DNA of 64,000 nt from Bacillus sp. SG-1 (GCF_000181495.1 NZ_ABCF01000001.1:496001-560000), one strand, 5' to 3'. Positions 26,523-36,037 are shown, numbered from the stretch's first letter. Numbers and translations are program-made. Notes: a model not told the origin generated them from the letters alone.

Positions 26523-27692
26523 ATGAGTCAAAACAGTTTAGTTGAGAATGGGTTATTTGGAGAATTCGGAGGGAGCTACCTTCCGCCGGACTTGCAGAAT
26601 GTGTTATCAATCCTTGCAGAACAGTTTAATAAGTACAAGGATGATGAGGAATTCAATGAAGAGTTCAAATTTTATCTAAAAGAATTTGTAGGCCGGGAAA
26701 ACCCATTGACCTTTGCTAAAAACCTCACTGAAAAGACAGGTGGAGCAAAGATTTATTTGAAACGGGAGGACCTCAATCATACAGGCGCTCATAAAATCAA
26801 TAATGTAATCGGCCAGATCCTGCTGGCTAAACGCATGGGCGCAACCAGAATCATCGCTGAAACAGGCGCTGGCCAACACGGCGTGGCAACCGCAACTGCC
26901 TGTGCGATGTTCGGTATGGAATGTATCATATACATGGGGAAACTGGATACCGTCCGCCAATCTCTTAATGTATTCCGGATGGAGCTTTTGGGAGCAAAGG
27001 TCGTACCAGTGGATAAAGGACAAGGCAGATTAAAAGATGCTGTAGACGAGGCATTGAATGATTTAGTTGAAAACTTTGAGAATACCTTCTATCTATTAGG
27101 ATCTGCTGTCGGGCCGCATCCATTCCCGACGATGGTCAAGCATTTTCAGGCCGTCATCAGTGAAGAATCCAAGAGACAGATCCTTGAAAAAGAAGGGAAA
27201 CTCCCAACAGCCGTTGTCGCTTGTGCAGGCGGGGGAAGCAACGCGATAGGTGCATTTGCTCACTACATTGATGAAGAAGATGTCCGGTTAGTCGGAGTCG
27301 AACCAGCAGAAGCACCTACCTTAACAAAAGGTGTTCCTGCCGTTATTCACGGCTTTAAGTGTCTGACACTGTTAGATGAAGAAGGAAACCCGCAGCCGAC
27401 GTATTCCATCGCTGCAGGGCTTGATTACCCAGGCGTTGGACCTGAACACAGTCATCTGAAAACGATTGGAAGAGCGGAGTATGTCACAGTAACAGGACAG
27501 GAAGCATTAGAAGCATTCCAAGAGTTATCAAAGGTAGAAGGGATCATCCCTGCTTTGGAGAGTTCCCATGCAGTGGCACATGCTGTAAAACTGGCCAAAA
27601 CCTTATCGAAAGACGATATCATCATTGTTAACCTATCTGGAAGAGGGGACAAGGATGTTGAGCAAGTAGCTGAGATGTTGAATAAGAAGTAG
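26523..27692 (+). CDS. trpB: Tryptophan synthase beta chain (orphan copy)
   Basis: About 389 residues, PLP-dependent, condenses indole with serine to tryptophan. Visible are HTGAHKINN with the Schiff-base Lys, ETGAGQHG with the catalytic Glu, the AGGGSNA phosphate-binding loop, and a C-terminal SGRGDKD. The frame is open from 26451, but the ATG at 26523 begins the conserved N-terminus and GAGGAG lies 12 nt before it. It stands alone, with no trpA or other trp gene, and no T-box or TRAP-type leader is visible. An orphan TrpB may salvage indole or be an alternative beta chain. Confidence 0.92.
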   Translation: MSQNSLVENGLFGEFGGSYLPPDLQNVLSILAEQFNKYKDDEEFNEEFKFYLKEFVGRENPLTFAKNLTEKTGGAKIYLKREDLNHTGAHKINNVIGQILLAKRMGATRIIAETGAGQHGVATATACAMFGMECIIYMGKLDTVRQSLNVFRMELLGAKVVPVDKGQGRLKDAVDEALNDLVENFENTFYLLGSAVGPHPFPTMVKHFQAVISEESKRQILEKEGKLPTAVVACAGGGSNAIGAFAHYIDEEDVRLVGVEPAEAPTLTKGVPAVIHGFKCLTLLDEEGNPQPTYSIAAGLDYPGVGPEHSHLKTIGRAEYVTVTGQEALEAFQELSKVEGIIPALESSHAVAHAVKLAKTLSKDDIIIVNLSGRGDKDVEQVAEMLNKK

Positions 27693-27700
27693 AGTAATAT

Positions 27701-27736
27701 AAAAACTGGTTATCTGAAAAGGATAGCCAGTTTTTT
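27701..27736 (+). terminator. Intrinsic terminator of trpB
   Basis: AAAACTGGTTATC pairs with GATAGCCAGTTTT, ending in a T-tract, 9 nt after the stop. Confidence 0.88.
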
Positions 27737-27806
27737 ATTTTTAAAGAAAGGGAAGGGAAGTTTCAGGTGCTGGTGCCTCGTAAGGCCCGCCTTTATAGAA
27801 GATAAA

Positions 27807-28001
27807 ATGCTGGAAAAAACAGTTTCTGAAAAACTTGAAGAGACATATGACACTGAAGATATCTCAATTCAATCCGTTGAAGAATTAAGAAAGGACAGTA
27901 TTCTTGTAAGTTATCAACTTGAAGTTAACGAAAAGAAAATTTTTAGTCTCTTTAAAAGGGATAACGGTAATTTGGTTCTAGTAAATACGGGAGAAGCTTG
28001 A
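27807..28001 (+). CDS. Small acidic hypothetical protein
   Basis: A 64-residue frame (LEKTVSEKLEETYDT at the start). It has a weak ribosome site (TAGAAG) and no recognised domain. It may instead be the tail of a lost larger gene. The same frame continues after its stop with a toxin-tail-like stretch (see finding at 28030). Low confidence. Confidence 0.4.
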   Translation: MLEKTVSEKLEETYDTEDISIQSVEELRKDSILVSYQLEVNEKKIFSLFKRDNGNLVLVNTGEA

Positions 28002-28194
28002 GGAATAACAAATGAACTTCCGCAGTATGGTGCGTTTGCTGAACAAGCAGCTGCCCAAGTAAAGGGCAGCAGTTTAATGGAATATTATGAAACTTCCAGA
28101 ATTGGGTATTCGTCAAATTATTAAAGATAAATCATCCAAAAACCATCAACAACAGTTTATCTTGATTTGCTTGAAGAAAAAAAGGGGGATTATA

Positions 28195-28449
28195 TTGAAA
28201 AATTACTTAGGAATGGTCTCCATCTTAATCCTAATAGCTACATATACCTTGCTACAATCTCTTGTTGGAAAATACATTGGACACTGGTGGGTTGTGATAA
28301 TCGTCATTGGATTTGTAGCTTCAGCTTTAGCTTCCTGGTATAGTAAAAGCGGTTTTTGGAGGAAGGCATCAGCGACTATTTTAATTGCTTTACCTGTGGG
28401 CTACTTAATCATTTTAGCTTTATTTATATTCGGATTGTCAGGTTTTTAA
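28195..28449 (+). CDS. Small integral membrane protein
   Basis: 84 residues from TTG at 28195, which has AAAGGGGG at the right distance; the longer frame from 28087 has no site. Three hydrophobic segments (YLGMVSILILIATYTLL, WWVVIIVIGFVASALA, ATILIALPVGYLIILALF). No family recognised. It is the first of three small membrane proteins in a row on this strand, a layout seen in orphan immunity-gene arrays, but no toxin gene is present. Confidence 0.6.
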   Translation: MKNYLGMVSILILIATYTLLQSLVGKYIGHWWVVIIVIGFVASALASWYSKSGFWRKASATILIALPVGYLIILALFIFGLSGF

Positions 28450-28589
28450 AATAATATACTCAACAATCGAGGGTGTTTGCTAAATACATAGTCACCAAGC
28501 TTCTCTTTGGTCAGCATCTTCAGCTAAATGGGAGGATTATTGAATAAGGTTTATTAAGAAAAGTGAAAGAAAAGGATTGATACCAAGTG

Positions 28590-28790
28590 ATGAAGATTTT
28601 TAGTGGTTTTATTCTTATTATGTTAATTATGGTTATTCTATATTTTTTGCTTGGGGTTGGTTTGTTCTCGGGCGGAACAGGTAATGAGGGGCTAGTTTAT
28701 ATATTTGGTACTTTGATTATTATTCTTCTTTCCTTTATAACTTCATTACTGGTGCATTTAATAGGAGTAATAAATAAAAATTTAAAGTGA
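28590..28790 (+). CDS. Very small integral membrane protein
   Basis: 66 residues, two hydrophobic helices separated by a glycine-rich turn (SGGTGNEG), ending with a basic VINKNLK. AAAGGA precedes the start; GTG at 28587 is an alternative. Unknown family. Confidence 0.55.
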   Translation: MKIFSGFILIMLIMVILYFLLGVGLFSGGTGNEGLVYIFGTLIIILLSFITSLLVHLIGVINKNLK

Positions 28791-28901
28791 AAAGTTTATT
28801 CAAGGGGAATTTGTTAAACAAGCTCTGTTCAAGTAAAGTGGCAGAATACTTGAATTAGATTAAATGGCAAATATGATTTAAATGTTTAAGGGGGGTAAGC
28901 A

Positions 28902-29306
28902 ATGTTAGGTGAAAATTTTTATAATCAGGTAGAAAAGAAACGATTTAATTTTTTGATTATAAGTGTAATAGCAATTGTTTTTAATGCAGGTATCACGTTT
29001 ACCTTTGTAATAACTACATTAAAAGGTTTTGAATGGTTCTTCTTATTTATTGCACTATTGTTTTACTTTGTAGTTGCGAATATATTTGTAGGGTTATTTA
29101 AAGACCGACTATCACTAATATTTATAGTAAGTTTAATTCTTAGTGCTTTAGGAATGGGATGGCGTTTGTTGCTTGAATGGGGTGAGTTTAGTTTAGTTGA
29201 ACACACGAACCCATTTGTGTTAATTGGTTACCCTTTTATTATTGCAATTATAATTTCATTTATATATTATTTCTCTTCCAAATTTAATTTCAAAAATCGT
29301 AATTGA
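28902..29306 (+). CDS. Four-helix integral membrane protein
   Basis: 134 residues with a strong AAGGGGGG site. Charged cytosolic N-terminus, four hydrophobic helices, and a basic C-terminal tail (FNFKNRN). A conserved-looking WRLLLEWGEFSLVEH stretch lies between helices 3 and 4. Family not recognised. Followed by an intrinsic terminator. Confidence 0.65.
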   Translation: MLGENFYNQVEKKRFNFLIISVIAIVFNAGITFTFVITTLKGFEWFFLFIALLFYFVVANIFVGLFKDRLSLIFIVSLILSALGMGWRLLLEWGEFSLVEHTNPFVLIGYPFIIAIIISFIYYFSSKFNFKNRN

Positions 29307-29375
29307 TGAATTAAGTTTGTGAATCAATCTACTTAAATTAACGGGTGCTTTAATGATAAACGACTATAAAAAACC

Positions 29376-29409
29376 GGTCAGAGGCACATCAGCCACTGAC
29401 CATTTTTAT
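29376..29409 (+). terminator. Intrinsic terminator
   Basis: GGTCAG and CTGACC arms around a 14-nt loop, then ATTTTTATTT, 70 nt after the last small membrane-protein gene. Confidence 0.7.
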
Positions 29410-29805
29410 TTGCAAATACGTTATTTTTTAACTCGGGCTTTTTAACCTATTATTGCTTATCTATCAATGTTGGAGTGTCTTTCTTATTACATCTAGCGGT
29501 CCGTCATAAGATATTTTTTTTACATGGAAATCCTCATTTCCAGCTTCTGAGATTCTACGAAGTTTATTCTTTACTTTATTTTTCAAATTTCACTGATTCT
29601 TTGGGAGAAATACCAGATATCTGTTCGCTAACCACTCTGACCACTTATCTCGAGCTTATTATTCAGAAAACATTAAAGTTTCTTTGGGCGTTCAGTATCA
29701 AAATCACATTGATCTTAAAATGATAAAGAGGTGATAAAGAACTTTGTACCTAGGTGTGAAAAAGCATGTAATGTAGTTTTTTACCACGTACATCGTCATC
29801 ATCAG
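29410..29805. other. Intergenic stretch, no supported gene
   Basis: About 400 bp, AT-rich. A frame of 82 codons exists here but lacks a ribosome site and protein-like composition. Nothing else is recognisable. Confidence 0.5.
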
Positions 29806-29841
29806 CAAAAAAAAACGACCAGCGAGATTCCCGCTAATCGT
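29806..29841 (-). terminator. Intrinsic terminator of the esterase gene
   Basis: On the minus strand ACGATTAGCG pairs with CGCTGGTCGT (wobbles) and is followed by nine T residues, 20 nt past the esterase stop. Confidence 0.85.
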
Positions 29842-29861
29842 TTCCTGAATCAATTATATGT

Positions 29862-31643
29862 TCACTCTGTTCCCCCATTAATAATTAAAACAGGGGACTG
29901 TGCGTCATTACCGCCTCCATAAAACTCTATCTGATTTTGATTGTATCCTGCGGTGGTTGTGGCTTTTAGTCTGAATTGGGTTTTGCCACCTTTATTGATT
30001 TGCGTTAATGCGCTGGCAGGTAGAACTAAGTCAATGTATCCAGTGGCAGAAGGTGATTGGACGCTCGCAACGTTACTTAAGCTGGCAACTGCGGAATAAT
30101 CGCTTTGCTCAATCGCTGCGGTACCAAAGGTTCCATTCTTTATATCGGCTCCAACCGCTGAAACCGTTCCTTTTAGAGATTTTGTGTAAAGGCGGATAAC
30201 GGCCGATTCTATTGTTGTTTGACCAAGGGTGCTTGTATCAAATGATAGAATCCCTCTATAGGTGTCTGTGTTGTACATTCCTTTATCTCCAACCTTGATG
30301 TCGCCGGTCCCTTTTCCATCCGCGGTGAATTGGCCGACAAATCCATCTTCTGCTGATAGGGAAGGAATGGTTAAGCCTTCTACTGGAGGAGCGGATTCAT
30401 CAATAACATAGATTTCCTGTTTAGTTGTTTCTTTGTTTCCTGAAGAGTCAACGCTGAAAAATTTAATCGTAGTGTTCTCCGTAATCAGAATGGGTTCTGT
30501 ATACAAAGTAGAATTCACCGTTGGAGCTGAACCGTCTACTGTGTAATAAGTAGTAGCTTCCTCATTTGCCTGCAGTGCTACCTGAACGGACTGATTGTAC
30601 GTTCCTCCTTGTGGATCGGCTGTCGTAACCGGAGCGGTGGTGTCCGTTTCTCCGTCACTACCATCTTTGAAAGAATCAAAGAACTCCCACATCATCCGGC
30701 TGGCATCTGGTCCATTCGGATCGGTATAGCTTCCTTGTGAGCTGCCGCCTGACCAGGCATGCCCCATACTGTGGACCATCACCTTTTTCATCCAGACCTT
30801 TCCGTCTCCCGCCTCGTAATCACTTACACTATAACTTCTCCCACCTGGCACAGTGAAGTTTTCCGTACGTTCGGCCCGGTCATCAATCCAGTCATCATCT
30901 GCTCCGTTTTGTGCCAAATCATTGGTGACAGCCCATTGTGTAGTGACCTGGTCAGCATTAACCGGATAGACTGTATAGTCGGAGGTTCCATGAAAGACAA
31001 TGACGGGCAGCATCTTAGCTCGGCTGCCCATTGCTCCATAGGCCGAAATGCCTTGCTGCGTAGGATCGGGACCTCCGCTGGACATCGCTGTGAAAGCACC
31101 CGACATACTTGTTGCTGCTTTGTATTCGAGTCCTGCTCCGACTCCAATTCCCGAAAAGAGATCAGGATAAGTTGCCCCCATGATCACACTCATGGCAGCT
31201 CCAGCTGAAAGACCAGCTGCATATACGTGTTCATCCTGAATTGAATAGTTATTCTTTACGGTATTTACCATGCCCGCAATAATCGCAGGCTCTCCACTTC
31301 CCCTTGACTGATGTGCTGTCTCGAACCAGTTCCAGCACTTATTAGAGTTCCCACTGCTCGTTTGCTCCGGATACAAAACCAAGAAACTTTTCTCATCAGC
31401 CAGCGTATTCATCTTTGTTCCAGTCGCAAACTGACTGGCATCCTGTGTGCATCCGTGAAGCATGACATATAAAGGGTAAGTTTTATTGGAATCGTACCCA
31501 TTGGGAACATAAAGCTTATAAGGTTTACCGCCATATGAACCATTAAGAAACTGTCCTGCTGCAGAATACGAACCTGGAAACACTAAACATGCAAGGACCA
31601 TGATCAAAGCCACCGTCATAAGCCATAACCGTCTACCTGTCAT
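29862..31643 (-). CDS. Secreted PHB-depolymerase-family esterase with C-terminal accessory domains
   Basis: A 593-residue exported protein with a classical signal peptide (residues 1-29, ending near SYSAAG). The catalytic domain (about 33-325) has the oxyanion-loop MLHGC, the lipase box GLSAGAAMS with the nucleophile Ser, an FHGTSDYTV region with the acid, and the catalytic His in HSMGHAWSGG. Then a chitobiase-C-like domain (about 335-410, YYTVDGSAP and IKFFSVDSSGNKE) and a DNRLRE/CBM96-like beta domain (about 430-590). Such enzymes cleave polyhydroxyalkanoate or feruloyl/acetyl esters on polysaccharides; the carbohydrate-type accessory domains favour a polysaccharide target. The start has AAAGGGG. 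Confidence 0.88.
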   Translation of the reverse strand: MTGRRLWLMTVALIMVLACLVFPGSYSAAGQFLNGSYGGKPYKLYVPNGYDSNKTYPLYVMLHGCTQDASQFATGTKMNTLADEKSFLVLYPEQTSSGNSNKCWNWFETAHQSRGSGEPAIIAGMVNTVKNNYSIQDEHVYAAGLSAGAAMSVIMGATYPDLFSGIGVGAGLEYKAATSMSGAFTAMSSGGPDPTQQGISAYGAMGSRAKMLPVIVFHGTSDYTVYPVNADQVTTQWAVTNDLAQNGADDDWIDDRAERTENFTVPGGRSYSVSDYEAGDGKVWMKKVMVHSMGHAWSGGSSQGSYTDPNGPDASRMMWEFFDSFKDGSDGETDTTAPVTTADPQGGTYNQSVQVALQANEEATTYYTVDGSAPTVNSTLYTEPILITENTTIKFFSVDSSGNKETTKQEIYVIDESAPPVEGLTIPSLSAEDGFVGQFTADGKGTGDIKVGDKGMYNTDTYRGILSFDTSTLGQTTIESAVIRLYTKSLKGTVSAVGADIKNGTFGTAAIEQSDYSAVASLSNVASVQSPSATGYIDLVLPASALTQINKGGKTQFRLKATTTAGYNQNQIEFYGGGNDAQSPVLIINGGTE

Positions 31644-31951
31644 AGAAAAAAATCAACCCCTTTGATTTGATACTTCGAATTGTACATATGGGGAGTTACG
31701 GAATAGTTACAATAAAGAGGGGCAAATAATTCAAGTTCTAATGTTTGTATATCTTTTACAAGCGCAAGGACATCTTTAGGCCCTCTAATCAAAGCACTAA
31801 TTCAGTTCCAAAGAAATAAGCATGTATGTTTCGTATAACATTCACTTCATACTATGTACAAGCTCCTTAAAGTGGTAAGCTAAAGATTCAGTGTCATTCC
31901 TTATAATTTTTCTTAGAGAATGACACGTGCAAAATTACAGGAGGTTTACCA

Positions 31952-32437
31952 ATGAATATAGATAATAACGATATATTAATCCGCTTACGATATGCACTTG
32001 ATATTAAAAATACAGAGATGGTGGAGATTTTCAAGCTTGGCGGCATCGATTTGTCCAAAGAAGAAGTGATGAAGGTCCTTACCAAATCAGAGGACGATGA
32101 GGTTCCGTCGGACAATCATATACCATGTGATGATGAAATGTTCGAGTCTTTCTTAAATGGTTTCATTACATTTAAAAGAGGACCTAAGCCAGTTGATCCC
32201 GACCGTCCGGCGTTAAGCTATGAACACGTGAATAACCTTCTGCTAAAAAAAGTGAAAATTGCTCTCTCTTTAACTAGTGAAGATATGATCGATATCTTGC
32301 AGGATGCAGGTGTGACGGTCACCAAAGGGGAAATGGGCGCCATCTTACGAAGAGAAGGCCATAAAAATTATCAAATTTGCGGTGATCGCTATGCCAGGAA
32401 TTTCTTAAAAGGATTAACAATCAGATACAGAGGATAA
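31952..32437 (+). CDS. DUF1456 family protein (YehS-like)
   Basis: A 161-residue protein of two homologous halves of about 65 residues. Each begins with N-x-x-L-x-x-x-x-x-A-L-x-x-x, continues EMVEIFKLGGIDLSKEEV or DMIDILQDAGVTVTKGEM, and ends CDD/CGD-x-x-x-x-x-FL-x-G. This is the duplicated DUF1456 architecture. Function unknown; it may bind nucleic acid. AGGAGG precedes the ATG. The metallopeptidase gene starts 3 nt after its stop. Confidence 0.88.
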   Translation: MNIDNNDILIRLRYALDIKNTEMVEIFKLGGIDLSKEEVMKVLTKSEDDEVPSDNHIPCDDEMFESFLNGFITFKRGPKPVDPDRPALSYEHVNNLLLKKVKIALSLTSEDMIDILQDAGVTVTKGEMGAILRREGHKNYQICGDRYARNFLKGLTIRYRG

Positions 32438-32440
32438 GTC

Positions 32441-33148
32441 ATGAATCATACTTTTTTAGGTGAAACGATCCATTTTGACATTAATTATAAGAACCGGAAA
32501 TCCATCGGTATTTATCTTGATAGTTATGGACATGTTGAGGTGCAAGCTCCCAGAGGCACGCCTGATGAGTCTATCCTTAAGTTAGTAGAGGATAACTGGG
32601 AAGCGATTTTGGAAAACTCGAAGGAAAGGAAAGAGCGCCTGAAGGGAGACCAGGAAAAGGTCTATGTTCAGGGTGAACCTTTTCTGTACTTAGGAAAGAC
32701 GTATCCTATAGAAGTCCATCAGGATCCAACCATCAAGCAAGATCATATCAAGTTTGATGATAAAACAATGCATGTCTTTGTCCAACAGATGGAAGAAGAA
32801 CGAATCAAACAGGCTTTGAAACGTTTTTACTACCAACGGTGTAAAGCGATGGTAGAGAAGAGTATTTCCAAACACCAACATCACTTTAAAACCAAACCGA
32901 CTTCCATCAAAGTAACTGACAGCAAAAAAACATGGGGAACCTGTGATGCGAAAAGGAAGATGACCTTCAATTGGAAGCTTGCCATGGCTCCCCCGGAAGT
33001 TATCGATTATGTAGTCATTCACGAAATGTGTCACATGGTCCATCTCAATCATGACCGGTCCTTCTGGCGTCTTGTAGGAAAAATCGTGCCAGACTATAAA
33101 GAGAAAGAAAACTGGCTTGCAGTGTCGAGTTGGAAGATGACGGTGTAA
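32441..33148 (+). CDS. YgjP/DUF45-type zinc metallopeptidase
   Basis: A 235-residue cytosolic protein with HEMCHMVHLNHDRSFW, which holds the HExxH zinc site and the third ligand region typical of YgjP/WLM-type gluzincins. A KKTWGTCDAKRKMTFNWKLAMAPPEVIDYVVIHE stretch before it is family-typical (given here only to mark residues about 160-200). Co-transcribed with the DUF1456 gene. The physiological substrate is unknown; relatives act on DNA-protein crosslinks or unfolded proteins. Confidence 0.88.
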   Translation: MNHTFLGETIHFDINYKNRKSIGIYLDSYGHVEVQAPRGTPDESILKLVEDNWEAILENSKERKERLKGDQEKVYVQGEPFLYLGKTYPIEVHQDPTIKQDHIKFDDKTMHVFVQQMEEERIKQALKRFYYQRCKAMVEKSISKHQHHFKTKPTSIKVTDSKKTWGTCDAKRKMTFNWKLAMAPPEVIDYVVIHEMCHMVHLNHDRSFWRLVGKIVPDYKEKENWLAVSSWKMTV

Positions 33149-33207
33149 AGAATTTAATGAGACGGGGAGTTGAACAGTGTTTCAGCTTCAAAAAGCTTTG
33201 AGATTTA

Positions 33208-33236
33208 AAAAAGACTCGTCGATTGACGGGTCTTTT
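33208..33236 (+). terminator. Intrinsic terminator
   Basis: AAAGACTCGTC pairs with GACGGGTCTTTT around GATT, 60 nt after the metallopeptidase stop. Confidence 0.8.
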
Positions 33237-33332
33237 GCCTTGTCTAAGGGGAAGGGGCAGCTTTTTACTATGAATTCGAAATAAAAAGCACATAATATAT
33301 CCATTTCACCAAGGGAAAGAGATAGGGGACTT

Positions 33333-33522
33333 AAAATAAGGGTAATTTTTTCCGTTAAACTGCAGAATTAAGCTGAAGAGAGAGAAATAAGGGAAAAATT
33401 TACCGTTAAGTCTGCTCATTCATACAATTTTTGTGTTTTTTAAGTTAATAGCGGAAGATTTTTCCCTTATTTGCCCTATTTTACTCGACATTTCTTCCCT
33501 AAGGGAAATTTTTTCCCTTATT
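33333..33522. repeat. Cluster of four ~24-bp palindrome-like repeats
   Basis: Copies at 33333-33358, 33385-33409, 33445-33472 (inverted) and 33494-33522 share AAATAAGGGAAAAATTT..CCGTTA. The last is a near-perfect palindrome, AAGGGAAA-TT-TTTTCCCTT. They fill a gene-free 450-bp gap. Flanking TGTCTAAGGGGAAGGG also occurs twice (about 33240 and 33535). Confidence 0.7.
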
Positions 33523-33598
33523 CTATGATCTCATTGTCTAAGGGGAAGGGACTTGCAGCTGATATACTCGGAATTGGTGGTTCCTGCATATAAGCTCT

Positions 33599-34852
33599 TT
33601 AGAATTGAAAATCGCCATCCTTCATTAGCACTACTTCAGTTCCACCTTCTTTAATGCCCACTACTTTCATATCTTCAGTACCAAAGGTTACATTGACTAA
33701 TAAGAGTGAACTATTCAGCCCAGTTGCCTTCAACTCTTCCTCCGTTAGGTCAGTGCCATTATGAATATTGGAGGGAGAGGCATTTCCGATACCAATATGG
33801 CAGGCCGTATTTTCATCGAACAAGGTATTGTAAAAAAGAGTCTCTGTCTGAGCAAGAGGTGACTTATTTGAGACCAAGGCAATTTCACCCAGATAATGGG
33901 AACCTTCGTCTGTTTCGATGGGATTTTGCAGCACTTCTTGTCCCTTCCCGGCATAATAGTCGGTAATCCGTCCATCTTTAAAAATCAGATAGAAATCATC
34001 GATGACACTTCCTCCATAGATAAGAGGTTTTGTACCAACCAATTTGCCGTTCACCTTATTTTTATGGGGAGCAGTAAATATTTCTTCCGTAGGAATGTTC
34101 GGAAAGAAAGAGATTCCGTTTTTATCCTTGACGCCCCCGCCGATATAGAGATGATTATCAGGCAGACCAATCGTTAAATCAGTTCCACGGCTATTTGTAA
34201 AATGCAGGGCTTGAAATTGGCTCTTGTTTAGGAATTTCTTTCGCGACTTCAAGGCTCGATTGTGACTCTCCCAATCGTTTATAGGATCTTTCCCATCTGC
34301 CCGAGCCCCTTTTAAAATCATTTTCCATAATGTTCGCACAGCTTCTTCTTTACTTAGATGGGGAAATACTTTGGCTGCCCATGCAACGTACGGGACAGTC
34401 AGCAGACACCAGCGTACTTCGTGAGATCTTATTTTCGCATGATAATCACTCAATTTGGTACGCGAAGCTTTTTGAAAACGACTTATCCTTTCTGCAGAAA
34501 CTTCCTTAAAGAGGTCTAAATTCTCAGAAATAATATGGATGTAAGCAGCACCTTCATCGTCCCACTCCTTAAAACGGGCAGCCTGCCAATCAGGAAAGTG
34601 ATCGATGGCACTATCTGCTGCATGTAGGTAAAATTCTTTAGCAGACTGTTCATCTGTCCAATTTATGAAAACATTTGAAGCTCCTGACTCATAAGCTGCC
34701 GTTTGGATTAAACGTGCAAACGCAGCATTTTGTACATCACTATGAATAATCAATAATTGATTTTTTTGCAAATTTACACCAGCTCGTACAGAAAGTTCTG
34801 CATACTTTTTTAACTGTGTTTCACTTATAAATTCATATATTCCTTTCATCAT
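33599..34852 (-). CDS. M29-family aminopeptidase homologue lacking canonical metal ligands
   Basis: About 417 residues, the usual AmpS/PepS/AmpT length. Family blocks are present: the N-terminal YAELSVRAGVNLQKNQ, FPNIPTEEIFT (Glu about 256), YLGEIALV (Glu 323) and ACHIGIG (His 352). However, where family members carry H-x-D (SSxHVDFMIG) this protein has LVN (residues 385-387), and the catalytic Tyr region (GxAYP) reads GNASP with Ser at 359. Two metal ligands and the Tyr therefore appear lost. It may be a pseudoenzyme or have another activity. Starts with ATG-ATG after GAGGAG. Confidence 0.85.
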   Translation of the reverse strand: MMKGIYEFISETQLKKYAELSVRAGVNLQKNQLLIIHSDVQNAAFARLIQTAAYESGASNVFINWTDEQSAKEFYLHAADSAIDHFPDWQAARFKEWDDEGAAYIHIISENLDLFKEVSAERISRFQKASRTKLSDYHAKIRSHEVRWCLLTVPYVAWAAKVFPHLSKEEAVRTLWKMILKGARADGKDPINDWESHNRALKSRKKFLNKSQFQALHFTNSRGTDLTIGLPDNHLYIGGGVKDKNGISFFPNIPTEEIFTAPHKNKVNGKLVGTKPLIYGGSVIDDFYLIFKDGRITDYYAGKGQEVLQNPIETDEGSHYLGEIALVSNKSPLAQTETLFYNTLFDENTACHIGIGNASPSNIHNGTDLTEEELKATGLNSSLLLVNVTFGTEDMKVVGIKEGGTEVVLMKDGDFQF

Positions 34853-34945
34853 TTACTATCTCCTCTGTAATGTTCTTGTATAATTTTACTACAGAACCCT
34901 GACCTGCTTAAACTAAACTGTCATTTACCGGAACCTTCGCTTAAC

Positions 34946-35575
34946 TTATAGAGCTTTATTAGTGGACTTAGAATTGTCATTGATTAACTTAGAAATATAT
35001 ATAAAGCCGTATATGGATAATCCAGTAAGGATCCAGCTTAATACTTGCCTTAGTATCAACCCTTTGTCAAAAGATTCAATTCCATATGTAACGATTAGCC
35101 ATACTTTTATGGATGCTAATAATATATCTCTAAAAGCAAATCCAAAAGTAATGAGTTTAAAAATGGTTAATACTCTTGGTTGATAAAATACTTCCCTCAT
35201 TTTTATTCGATTTTGACCTTGCAATTCCACGAAATCTAAAGCAAAGTATAGAGCAATTGGCTTATTAATAAATATGGTAGAAACAAAGAGTAAACCTATA
35301 AAATACGAATAAAAGACATTATTCCAAAGTAAATTAATTGCTGAACCAGAAAGGACATCAATTAAGGTCCCAATTAGTAGGTTACTAACTATAAATACAC
35401 CAAAGAGATTAATCTTCTTTAAGAGAGCAAACCTAATCATACTATATATAATCCCAGGTACCGAAGATGCTAACATCGCATAGTAATCCCCTATATAATC
35501 TCTCCCTATATTCCAAATGACAATTGGGAAAATCAAATAAAAAATTAAATCTCCGTATACAATATTCTTATTCAA
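34946..35575 (-). CDS. VC0807-like integral membrane protein
   Basis: 209 residues with about six membrane helices. The pattern DLIFYLIFPIVIW at the start, SSVPGIIYSMIRF after the second helix and IGLLFVSTIFINKPIALYFALDF in the middle is that of VC0807-type proteins. Function unknown. Starts with TTG, GGGGTGA upstream. No operon partner. Confidence 0.65.
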   Translation of the reverse strand: MNKNIVYGDLIFYLIFPIVIWNIGRDYIGDYYAMLASSVPGIIYSMIRFALLKKINLFGVFIVSNLLIGTLIDVLSGSAINLLWNNVFYSYFIGLLFVSTIFINKPIALYFALDFVELQGQNRIKMREVFYQPRVLTIFKLITFGFAFRDILLASIKVWLIVTYGIESFDKGLILRQVLSWILTGLSIYGFIYISKLINDNSKSTNKAL

Positions 35576-35840
35576 AAGACGTCACCCCGCAATGAATGAA
35601 TACCGTGCCAATAAAATAAATTGTAGCTCAGATAGGGAACTTACAGGCCTTTCTTGGATTAAAGCATCAATAATTTAATATAAATTGTCCGATAACTTAT
35701 AACTCTTTTTAATAGTTACTTCAATGCATTTTATAATTCAGTAAAGGAAAACCGTTTAATGATTAAATATTTACCTCATACAGCAACACCACTATAGTTT
35801 AATTCATGTTATAATTATCCAAAAATGATAGGGGATAATT

Positions 35841-36023
35841 ATGTACATTGGTGATTTTCTATATTTAGCTGTTATCATCTCTTTACTACTTCTGGGAGCT
35901 ATTTCGTTTACCCTTTTTATTCGCAGACTGCTTATTAATACTAAGGTGACTAGTAACACCTCTGATGATATCAACAAGAAATTAGATAGAATTATCGAAT
36001 TGCTTGAGAAGCATTCTAAATAA
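35841..36023 (+). CDS. DUF4083-type small membrane protein
   Basis: 60 residues: one N-terminal membrane helix (LYLAVIISLLLLGAISFTLF), a short linker and the characteristic C-terminal KKLDRIIELLEK helix. This is the DUF4083 layout common in Bacillaceae. Function unknown. AGGGGA precedes the start, and a terminator follows. Confidence 0.75.
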   Translation: MYIGDFLYLAVIISLLLLGAISFTLFIRRLLINTKVTSNTSDDINKKLDRIIELLEKHSK

Positions 36024-36037
36024 TATTAGCTAGTTCA

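Noticed and set aside
30759-31208. 149-codon plus-strand frame
   Set aside because: Antisense to the catalytic domain of the esterase.
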